Part shown: positions 41,606 to 50,669 of the stretch, in pieces
Layout: every line of letters begins with the position of its first letter
Numbering within the stretch: the stretch's first letter is position 1
From: Sitta carolinensis
Lineage: Eukaryota; Chordata; Aves; Passeriformes; Sittidae
Length of the DNA: 64,000 nucleotides
Direction of reading: 5' to 3'
Assembly: GCA_032173965.1 (NCBI GenBank)
Contig: CM063288.1
Coordinates: forward strand, 27,312,001 to 27,376,000
Position numbers and translations under genes: made by a program
The notes under the pieces: model-generated
The model's database searches: none
Seen by the model: the letters and a program-made list of their open reading frames with translations, nothing else
Told to the model about the DNA's origin: nothing

Positions 41606-42842
41606 TTTTTTGGAGGTAGGGGCATGTTAAACTGTAATCATGAGCAGATACCTTTCTACCTTTGTATTAACACAGACAGTTAATGATTTATCGCCTGTAT
41701 TTTAAGGAGTCCCTCTGCTGTATTTTCCATTTCAATTAACAGCAGATTCCTTCTTAAAGCTCTGTGATCAGAACTGGAAACTGAAAATGTCCAAAAACGT
41801 AGCACAGAAGAGTCCCTGAGGTCCCTTCCAGAAAAAATCCCGAATGAGCAAAAGGCAAAGCCTTTTATGGAGTCTAGTACCAAATTTGTTTAAAGACAAA
41901 AATCCAACAAAACCAGCACACTCAGCAACAGCCCTTGCAAAGCAGCCCAACTGCCAGCTGGCGGCAGCTCCAGCGGTTCCCCATGTCAGCCAGAGGCCTG
42001 GAGAAGGAATGCAGCTCTGCAGGAGCCTCACTCCCATACACGGGGGAAGCACCCTCATCACACTCCCACCTTACAGACTGACACTTCAAAATGAGCTGTC
42101 CTTGCCCAGGTCTTTTGGCACTGCAGAGAAACAGCCCTTGTTATCACGTTTGACCACTTCCCTCTATTGAACCACTTCTGTAGAGCGAAGCTCTGAATTC
42201 ACAGCCAGCTCAGTGAGGATGCACAGCCTGGTAGGTCAAGTTCAGCCCAGAATAAGTACCATACTAGGGTACAAAACGTCTCCTTCTTGTCATCAGTAAC
42301 GACAATCCTGAGGGTTTGTTTTTTTTTAATTCACGAAAATCTCTAATACAAGGCTAAGCATCTCTCTAGATGGAAGAGGATATTATTCACTTGAAATAAT
42401 GAACAGTAGTTTAGAAGTGTAAATGAGTTTACATTGCTGCATTATTTTAATATGAGGCAACAATGCTAATGACTAACCCTTCTGCAGTTTAACAGACCTT
42501 GCTACTACAAGATGATCCCTCTTTCATTTAAAAAGTCCCTTGTTATAACTTAAGAAATCATGTTTTGCTTTTTAGCAATTCCACTAAAATGCTTTGGAAG
42601 GCACCATCACTCACAGGCTGATGTTTAGAGGACCCGACTGTACACAATTGCAATAATAACTTCCTGCATTCGACAACTCTAGAAATCCAACACTGGGACA
42701 GCAATTAAACATTTCCTCATCTGTAAGGTAATGCACAAAATAATCAGGTTAACTTCAGAGAGGGGAATCAGGTGTTTAAATGCCAGTATGTCAACCTCAT
42801 TCCAGAAGCAAAGAAAATGGAAAGCCATCATTCTTTGTCAAG

Positions 42843-42992
42843 AGATGACAGAATGGTTTGGGTTGGAAGGGACCTTAAAGATCACATAGTTCCAACCCCC
42901 AAGCCACAGGCAGGAATGTCAATCACTAGATAAGGCTGCCCAGAGCCTCATCCAAGCTGGCCTTGGACACCTTCAGGAACTGTATCCACATC
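42843..42992 (-). mobile_element. CR1 LINE 3' fragment, minus orientation
   Basis: On the plus strand it reads AGAATGGTTTGGGTTGGAAG then GGACCTTAAAGATCACATAG, TTCCAACCCCCAAGCCACAG and GCTGCCCAGAGCCTCATCCA. This is the reverse complement of the canonical CR1 3' end. It is about 150 bp and better preserved than the copy at 41392. Confidence 0.94.
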
Positions 42993-45177
42993 CAAAAAGC
43001 TTTCCTTGTTCAGAACTTGCTACTTTTGTAGGCTAACTCTCTTTACTACAAAATAAAGCACAACACTTCCCATTATAGAGTACCCTTCATCCTGAAAGAC
43101 CCTGTGGACTCTGAACCCTCTCACAGAACAGTGAGAAGTTTCAGGACAGAGTACTCAGTGGGATGAACAGCAGTACATTGCTGCAGCCTGCCCCACAGCT
43201 GGCCCTCATGTCATGTTCTTGGCTAAGGACAGAACCAAACTCCTACTCTCAACAGCTGCAAAACTGTCAATACATGTAGAGGTCTGACAGGACCTTAGTT
43301 TGAAATATCTCTTCCCCAGAAACTCAGCTATAGAGGATGTAGACTGCACCTGCTTCAGACAAGTGAAGGGCTTGTGTCTTCCACAACAGGAACAATTTCT
43401 GTGTGCTATTGCATCTGCTGTGATGCAAACCCAAGAGCACACAATTTGGATCATCTTGTATGAAAAAGTCCAATCTTCCCCCCTCCAGGGCTTCTCCCAA
43501 CCACCACCTTCTGCTCTCTTCACAAGCCTACAGGCACTTTTCTTACATAGCAGCTACTCTAGTTCATCTGTACTTGCCTCACACTCCAGATCTCTTCAGG
43601 GCACTTCTTGCCTCACCTGCACTAGAGCGCTGTACCTGACAGCACACATCTGATCTTTTGACTCCTCTCTTCTGCTCTTTTCTTACATTTCATACCTGGC
43701 TACCTTTCTGCTAGCCAGGTAATTATCCAGTCCTTTTTGGCTTCCACTGTGTTCGTATACAGCATAATTTGGCTATTGTAGAGGAAGAAACCCTCAAGAA
43801 TTTTAAGGAGAAGTAGGTTTCCTTCATTCATCCTAGTAACAAAGTGCATGCAGCACATGGGAGACCTCAGTAGCTGTGGGAACAGATCAGCTTCTCTGCA
43901 CCTTAGAGCTGTACAGTCTAACTCCAAACCATCCCTCACCCCATCACAAGGACAAGCTCCAATTCTAACACCAAAGCACAACATCATGACAGCACCGTAA
44001 CCAACCAGCCAACTCAAAACAATTTCTAGCCAAAACTAAAAAACAGAAAAGGCAACATTTCATTCAGATCATGTCCTAAAGATCACTAAATCAAATTCTA
44101 CACAGGCTAGTATCACTGCATAAGATAGTTATTCCCTCAGCAACACAGAAAGGAAAAGTGCCACCACACCCAAACTGCATGTGCAATGGTTTTACTGCAT
44201 TTAATTTTACACAGAAAACCACACACAGCACTGTAATTTAGATACTAAAAGGGAATAATTTAAGTGTAGTGCGGAAGAGGAAGCCACAAACTGGATGTGT
44301 GTAGGACAGTACATACTCAAAGCTGGTTTTATGTATTACTAAGTGGTTTAGTCTGAAACAACCATTTGAGAACGTGCTTGAGCTTCAAGTCATCAGAGCC
44401 CAAATACTCTTTGTTGGCAGTTGTATCTAACCAATGAGAAAGTCTCAAGACTTGATCTGCCACTATGAACCACTCTTCTGCAGCGATGAAAGCCAGCTGC
44501 AACAGTAAGCATTAAGGCAGACATTCCAGGGTTGAACCTTCAGGGCAAGTACTGCACACATTTCTAACAAAATTAGCCTGGATCCTGAAGAGCTATCCTC
44601 ATTTGGAAATGTCTCACAGCACCAATAATATCTTTTGGTGGAGTTCCAGGTAAGAGTCACAAATTCTTGCATGGATTTTACACAAGGTTGGGCCAACAAA
44701 CACCAGTCTACCTACCCCAAATGCAAGGTGTTTATTTTGAAATGCTGCCAGGCAGGTTGGCTTTACCAGCACAGAAGGATAACTCAGTGAGACTGAGCTG
44801 TCAACGCATCGGCAGCAGCTTCCTGAATGCCAACTCAAAACACACCCACAACCTTCAAGGACAGTCACCTTCCAAGAAATCATACTAACAGTTCACTTGG
44901 CTATGCATAGCAGATAGCATTGCTCAGTTCCACCCAGGACATAAAAGAGCATCAACCCTCTCAGAAAAACAGTTCATGATAACACCAGGCTTAAGTTACC
45001 ACTCCAACAAAACAAACCAAACAAACAAAAAAAAAAAGAAATGGAACAGATCTTCAGTCAAAGAAAATCAAATAAAACTACACCAGTTTGAACAGGCCAA
45101 AATCTGCCCCCAAGTCTGAGTAGCTGCACACTGGTATTCACAAACAGGTGAGGCTTCTTTTCTATTTGAACTCCTAC

Positions 45178-45376
45178 CTTTCCAGCACTTGGGAGATTAG
45201 ATTCGTCAGTAATTTAAATACTGGACACAGTAGACTGCCATAGGCATTTTTTTCAGCCAGCAAACCACTCAAGAGAGTACTGAAAGGCCTATTATGAAGG
45301 CCAATCGCTATCCTTTTCTTGAATGACCACATGAAAATCAGTGACTGTTCCACAATGGTTTGAAAGGGCCTTTTGT
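45178..45376 (-). other. candidate exon with open frame (unproven)
   Basis: On the minus strand an excellent acceptor, CTTGTCCTTTCCTTCAG|AC, is followed by 199 nt to a donor GGAAAG|GTAGGAG. One frame stays open across the whole piece, with segments such as QTIVEQSLIFMWSFKKR and LTNLISQVLE, and a TAG follows in the intron just past the donor. I recognise no family. It could be a 5' UTR exon of SPATS2L, an exon of an unrelated transcript, or a chance pairing. Confidence 0.2.
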
Positions 45377-45903
45377 CTGAAGGAAAGGACAAGGAGTCAC
45401 AAAGTATTGCAGATTCATTTGTAACTCGTGGCTTTTGAAGAAACTGCAGAGCTTCAGTTAAAAGCAAACCAAGAAAAGAACAAGCTTTGAAAATGTTATG
45501 CCAAAATCCTTTCCTACTATGTACATGAAGAGCATATTTTTAGTCTCTTTTGTATTATAAAAAGATGGGCTGGCATTCTATATTATTGTTGTTTTTCAAG
45601 AGAAGCTTAAAACACTTGCAGAGTTTTGACTTTATTCCCAAACCCTAATTAAGGTCTGCAGCACTGTTGTATAAACAGAACATCATCAGGAGCTTTTCCT
45701 GGTACAACATCTAGGAAAAGTGTAATTGTACTGGGATAATAAGTGAAACCATTGTCACTCTTGCTTAATAATAACTTTAGTAATTGAGCAAATCTGGCAT
45801 TGCCCATAAAGTATAAGATGGCCAATTCAAGAAAAAGACTTCTTTTATACTGAGAAACCAGTATTAGACTTTAGTTTTGAAGTCTGTTTCTGAAGTCCCT
45901 CAC

Positions 45904-45921
45904 AAAAAAAAAAAAAAAAAA
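45904..45921. repeat. poly(A) tract, about 18 bases
   Basis: A short uninterrupted A run in intron 1 with no retroelement body recognised beside it. Confidence 0.8.
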
Positions 45922-48900
45922 GTTAATTACATTTGCTGATGACTTCCCAGAAGAAAAAAATGTTTTACTTCTCCACCTATTCCAATGACACTTCAGTTCC
46001 CAGATTTTACAAGCAAAGGTGCACACATATTCAAAATGGGACCTGCACACATGATTTCACTAGTTTCTAAACAAGCTACACATGGACAAAATTTCAGCAG
46101 GAATGACAGTGGAAGCTAATAACCTAAAATAGATTTCTTCTATACCCATACCAAAACTAGGGAATTACTGCACTTCCATTCAGAAACAGGAGTTACAGCT
46201 GACAGACTTGCCCTCTTCCCCGTTTTTTTTACTCCCATACCATGAAACTAAACAGTCAAAAATTGTCGGTTTTCACTCTCCAGTTCCTTGCCACATCCCA
46301 AAACTTATATTCCTTGTGCTCCCACAAAGGCACAGAAACCAAACAATGTATTTTGCACACACCATTGGTCAAGGTGCCAGCTACATTTGACTCTTCTGAC
46401 CACCTTATCAAATTACATGAGGCAAGGAGCTGGTCCTTGGCATGTTACAAGACTGCTCAAGATTTTTGCTGTAGGAAGCAGCCACGATGCCACTCCCATA
46501 CATACATCGGAAGTGAAAGTTCTGCCATGACAAATACACCCCCAAGGTAACCACACACCCCCTCGCCTCACCCTCTCCAAAACAAGAGCCTACCATTCTG
46601 AGGACTGTAAAGAGACTCTTGCCTGCAGGAGACAAACAATGCCGCACATCTTGAAGCTCAAGGTGCTCAGAAAGCTACAGGGCATAGAGGTGTGATGTGC
46701 AAAGCCCCCTGTTAATCTCAGTGAAGTTCAGGATCCAAAATCTTGGATTAAATAATGATATGGAGCACTGCTTTCAAACAAATTTTAAAAGAAGAAGGTG
46801 CCCAGTCTAAAATAATGATACTTCACTGCTTCTTTTTATACTAGAAGAAGAAAACTGTGAGAAAGCTAGTGAAGTATCTGAGGAAGGAAGGCAGGGGGAA
46901 CAGAGAAACTGAATCATTAGAACAGTGCAGAAAAGCATAAAGAAGAGAGTAGCACCAGACAGGAGCCATATTTTCCAAGAGTAACACAGACAATAAAATC
47001 CTTGATATTAGTCACAAATCAACTACAATTAACAGTTAACTGTTATTTTTCTTCCCTAGATCTGCATGCAAAGTCTCACTGCCCTTTAGTGTTCTGCTCC
47101 AAGTCATTAGACAGCTTTACTTTTATCCTCCAATGCACAGTGAAAAGTGGAATTTGACCTTTCCTTTAGATTTGTAAAGTACCACGGCATATTGTTTTGA
47201 GAACATGACTGAGGTGGATTTTTTTTTTGTATTCTGCACGACTAACATTGCTAACAGCGTCTAAGTGTAAGACGTGGCCTCTGAAAACACACCAGGAAAC
47301 ACAGTCCCTTAGAATGACAACAGAAGCCATGTGTGTGGATGAAAAGGTTTACAAACAGCAAAGTTTGTGGGAATTAATACCAAATAGAGGCTGTATACAA
47401 CTGCTGACAGGCACAGGTTTGGTACTTCCACGATTGCTAGAGAAAAAGTTGAAGGAAATATAAAACACATTGTAGGCCATCGGAAACTTTGTATTTTCTC
47501 TCAAACGGGCCTGAACCAATTTCAGTTCCAGACAAGCATTTCCTTAAAATTTGGGAAACAGCAGGAAGGTGTCCTGACATAGCCTCGTTTCCGTTTCTTT
47601 GAGCAGGAGGACTAGATAAGAATAACCGGTCCACATTCCAAACCAAACCTCGCTCAACACAGAAGGGTGCTCGTGCTCAATTTTTACACTCATTATTGTA
47701 TATCAGACAAAACAATAATTCTCAAGCACACTTCTTCTCAGGCATCTGCCTGGGCATAAGGACTGTGGAAAGAGACCCTTCACTTAAGGATAACCCTGAA
47801 GACATTTTGAAGGATACTTAGTTCAACGCATCTTAATCATAGCACTCTTTTATGCAGCCGATTTCTCGGAGTTGTGACCTTACCTCCTCACAGTTATACA
47901 GCACCTGACACAGTACAAGCCTTATCTTGATTAGCGTCTCATTACATTTAACGGATCCTGCTGTTCTCAAAGGGCCAAACTCCTTCCACTTCCCTAGCAC
48001 AATTAGTGGGAGAACACTCACAGCCTAGTAGCAGAGTGTTTAGCTCCAGCAGTTTGTGATGGCACCTCACTACACTCATCAGCCTGTTCTGACCTGGAAA
48101 TCATTTTGCATTTGCACTGTTTGACTGCATTCACAGAAGCAATTGTGTCCTTGCACAGGGCACAGTGTCCTGCTCACAGCAGCTAGTGAGTGGCATTCAA
48201 CAGGTTGCCATCCAAGATTTCTTTCATGGACAATGCAAACACATTCCTAGTTAACCTGACATTCTACATGCAGCAGCCTTTTCCACTTTAGGCGTAGAAA
48301 GATGTCAGTTTAACTTCTTGAATTACCATGTTTCAGAAAATAGTTTATAATTCCATCAAGAGCGCAAAGAAACAGAAGTAAAATGCCTCTTGCAGACACT
48401 AGTAACTCAAATCTAAAGGTTAACAAAAAAAAATTCCCACAGAAGATCATTAGTTGCCTTAAAGCACATTTTCAAGCTGAAATCAAGCAAATCAATCCAG
48501 TGGAATGTGACCTGGAATGAAACAGATGGATTTTCAGTGGTGCCTCTTAGTTCTCCTAAAGAAAACAAATCTGGTAGTACAAGTGATTCACATCTCCAAG
48601 TGATGAGGCTGAGGGTGGGGAAGGAGCTTACACTATTAATTTACAGCTCAACAAAAGAGGCATTGCATTCTGATAGAGAATAAAAGAGTTCTGCCAGCTG
48701 CCACTTCTTATCAACGAATTCCATACCTACTATTTTTTTTTTAATGCCTAGTAAAAAAGACAACAAAGACTTAAAAAACCTAGCAAATCCTAAACCAAAC
48801 ACAAAATCGGTAAAAACCCCCAAACTATCATCTAGTCGGTCTTTCACCTCGGCAGACATAAAAAAGAACGCCAAATGGGTGGATTTATGCCGAAACAGCA

Positions 48901-49438
48901 GCCGAGGCACAGCAATCTCCGTGCCTACCTTGCGGTGTGGCAGCGCTGGCAGCAGCGTTCGCTGCCGTGCCAGAGCCCCGGCGGCGTTCGGGACCGAACG
49001 CTCCGCTGGCTCAGCGCGCCGGGCACGGGCGGCCACGTTACCGAATCATGACCAGTTAATCATTTACGGCCGAGGCTGTTACCGAACAGCCTTGAACAGC
49101 CCAGCCCAGCCCAGCCGATCCCCGCTTCGGCTCCGGAGGCGCCGAGGGCTGGCGGAGCGGCGGCCGAGGGGGAGCGGCGGCGAGCGGCTGCCGGGCGCTG
49201 GCGGAGCGGGTCCCGGCGCACGCCAGGCGGGGTCCAGGGAACGGGGCCGGCCTGGCTGCGGTCCCCGTGCCACCAGCAGGGGCCCACCGGCTCGGCGCCG
49301 AGACCCGAGGCGACAGAGCAGCGGTGGGGCACCGCGGAGCCGCACCCCTCCCTCCCCGGCACCCCTGGGCACGAAAGTCGCGGCGCCCCCCTCACCCCGC
49401 ACAAGTGCCGCTGAGGGGAAGCGGCGGCTGCGCCTTAC

Positions 49439-49700
49439 CTGGTGCGACCGCGGCGGCGGCCGAGGAGGGGCTGCGGCCGGTAGCGGCCGTGGCACCGCCG
49501 CCCTCCCGCGGACACGCCTGGCGCCCCGCCCCGCGCGCCAGCACCGCCCCCGGCCCGCCCCGGGCTGGGCTCGGGGCCGGGGGCGCCGCCGGGCGGGAGC
49601 GCCGGGACGGGCCCGCGGCGAGGCCGCCGCTCGGACAGCGCTGCGCGGGCCGGGCCGGGGGAGCTGTGAGGGGCGGAGAGCGGCACCCCGGCCCCAGGGG
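49439..49700 (-). other. SPATS2L: probable SPATS2L non-coding first exon
   Basis: Inside the CpG island the minus strand reads GGTCGCACCAG|GTAAGGCG, an almost perfect donor. The exon ends at 49439. The 5' end is not defined by sequence and is set near the GC box as an estimate. The continuous open frames across this part have no ATG in a useful position, and the known start codon is in a later exon, so it is called 5' UTR. A second donor, CCGCAAG|GTAGGC (48923-48928), may serve an alternative first exon. Confidence 0.55.
49670..49676 (+). promoter_or_regulatory. GC box (Sp1-type)
   Basis: GGGGCGG near the distal edge of the CpG island, at a plausible distance upstream of a minus-strand start site. 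Confidence 0.5.
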
Positions 49701-49865
49701 TTGGCTTCGGTCGCGGGCACAGGATTTACGTGTACCCCGCTTGCCACGCACAAATAAAACACCACACGACGCTCAAGGACAGCGCTGGGCCTCGTGTACG
49801 GAACTGTTTACGAACTTCTTCGTAAGTGAAAGTAAACAGACGACATCAGTCACGGTCAGCAGATG

Positions 49866-50236
49866 CATTTCGGCTTCGAGAAGAGATGACTGAGACGGGA
49901 CTTCATTAATGTGTATAAATATTTAAAGAGAGAAGGGGCGTGTTCTAAGAGGATGGATCAGGCTCTGCTCGGTGGTGCTGAGCAGTAGGACAGGAGGCAC
50001 CGAGCAGAAACTGATGCACAGGAAGTTCCCCCGAACGTGAGAAAGAACTTTCCTGTGCAGTGACCAAGCATGGGAACCAGTTGCCCAGAGGCTGTAGAGT
50101 TTCTCTCTCTGGAGATAGTCAGGAACCATCCGAACACTATCCCGTGCCTTGTCCTCTGGGATAACCCTTCTTGAGCAGGGAGGTTGGCCTAGATGACCCA
50201 CTGTGATCCTTCCAACCTTACCCGTTCTGTGATGCT
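49866..50236 (+). mobile_element. CR1 LINE 3' end, plus orientation, abutting the CpG island
   Basis: About 370 bp colinear with the CR1 3' region: ACTTCATTAATGTGTATAAA, AAGAGGATGGATCAGGCTCT, GCACAGGAAGTTCCCCCGAA, CAGTTGCCCAGAGGCTGTAG, CTCTGGAGATAGTCAGGAAC, GGCCTAGATGACCCACTGTG and the terminus CCTTACCCGTTCTGTGATGC. It is 5'-truncated. This is the longest CR1 piece in the window. It begins within about 100 bp of the CpG island, on the upstream side of the SPATS2L promoter. Confidence 0.94.
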
Positions 50237-50331
50237 TTAAATCTCTATGAATACTCATGGTAAACAATGAGAATGTAAAAATTCAGCACAAGTTTTTCAG
50301 TAACCAGTGTTTTAAAATAGCGCCTAAAAGG

Positions 50332-50669
50332 TGTAGTCTGAGGCTCCTGGGCCTGAAGTTTCTGAGTTTCTGAACTCAGTTTCTTCGTGGTGTTTTGGTT
50401 CAGGAAGACCTTGTCTTCTCACAGGCTTGGTATAAACATCACGAGTGTTATTGTAACAAGAGTAATGTTTTGGATTCCTTTCTGTGGGATGGACTTCTCT
50501 CTGTCTTTCAGTTTTGGGTTAATGGGATGAAGAGTTCTGGCACTCTTCTGACCAATGAGATGGCCTGCTCTAGAACCTATATAAAGGGGGTCAGTCTTTG
50601 AATAAAGGGGAGTCAGATACAGTTTTTATAATGAGGTCTCATGTTGTCTGTTCATCGCCCACAACAACA
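50332..50669 (+). mobile_element. probable solo LTR with CCAAT, TATA and AATAAA
   Basis: The stretch has the layout of a retroviral LTR in plus orientation: CCAAT at 50552-50556, a TATATAAA box at 50578-50585, AATAAA at 50601-50606 and a terminal CATCGCCCACAACAACA. The short distance from TATA to AATAAA is like LTRs of avian alpha/beta-retrovirus relatives with a short R region. The 5' limit is a guess (TGTAGTCTGAGG at 50332). No primer binding site or internal genes follow, so it would be a solo LTR. The alternative is a genuine TATA promoter firing away from SPATS2L. It is less than 1 kb from the CpG island. Confidence 0.55.
50552..50606 (+). promoter_or_regulatory. CCAAT and TATA core promoter with AATAAA
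   Basis: ACCAATGAG lies about 22 bp before CTATATAAAGGGGG, and AATAAA follows 15 bp after the TATA box. The spacing suits initiation near 50610. It is most simply explained as the U3/R boundary of the LTR described above. The direction is opposite to SPATS2L. Confidence 0.5.

Larger units (their letters stand above)
16151..49438 (-). other. SPATS2L: SPATS2L intron 1 (5' UTR intron, about 33 kb)
   Basis: This is the interval between the CpG-island first exon donor and the acceptor of the start-codon exon. It may actually be several introns if the candidate UTR exons at 33237-33349 or 45178-45376 are real. It carries two ERVL-like LTRs (21136-21447 and 30384-30923), CR1 fragments at 32728-32867, 41392-41605 and 42843-42992, a short TA/TG microsatellite and a 17-18 base A run near 45904. 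The other open frames in this interval have no recognised homology and no convincing exon structure. Confidence 0.7.
1..49700 (-). other. SPATS2L: SPATS2L gene, 5' portion (promoter to coding exon 4)
   Basis: This is the extent of the 5' part of SPATS2L as inferred here. It runs from a CpG-island first exon near 49.4-49.7 kb down through four coding exons, and the 3' part continues past position 1. The assignment rests on the spliced N-terminus: MAEINSPVNIKEK, then a UBA-like segment containing VPNKSNNEIVLVL and NVDKAVQAF, then VLKEWNMTGKKK, then RKRSKSKQHQGNKD. These are hallmarks of SPATS2L rather than its paralogue SPATS2, which starts differently and lacks the KSKQHQGNKD block. The family (DUF1387) protein is known as a nucleolar factor that moves to stress granules under oxidative stress. 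The coding part is certain; the link between the coding exons and the CpG island is inferred from strand, distance and a donor site. Confidence 0.9.
48890..49770. promoter_or_regulatory. SPATS2L: CpG island, probable SPATS2L promoter
   Basis: About 880 bp of very GC-rich, CpG-dense sequence in an otherwise AT-rich, CpG-poor window. It contains a GC box GGGGCGG at 49670-49676, many GCCGCGG-type stretches and runs of three or more G. No TATA box is apparent in the minus direction, consistent with a dispersed CpG promoter. It is the only CpG island in the window and lies 33 kb upstream of the SPATS2L start-codon exon on the correct side. Two minus-strand donors lie in it. Several long open frames cross it on both strands; these result from the scarcity of stop codons in GC-rich DNA. 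Confidence 0.85.

Noticed and set aside
47833..48021. Possible minus-strand exon ending at a GAG|GTAAGG donor near 47884
   Set aside because: No adequate acceptor with a pyrimidine tract was found at a sensible distance upstream, so an exon could not be supported.
48641..49036. Minus-strand 131-codon frame beginning near 49036, crossing the donor at 48923-48928
   Set aside because: Its first codon is GTG, not ATG, the peptide is unlike any SPATS2L N-terminus, and the genuine start codon is in a later exon at 16123-16125.
48744..49757. 337-codon plus-strand open frame, and 114-228 codon frames on the minus strand over the same place
   Set aside because: They coincide with the CpG island, where GC-rich DNA rarely yields stops. 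The products are Arg/Pro/Ala/Gly-rich without domains, and open frames occur in several frames at once.
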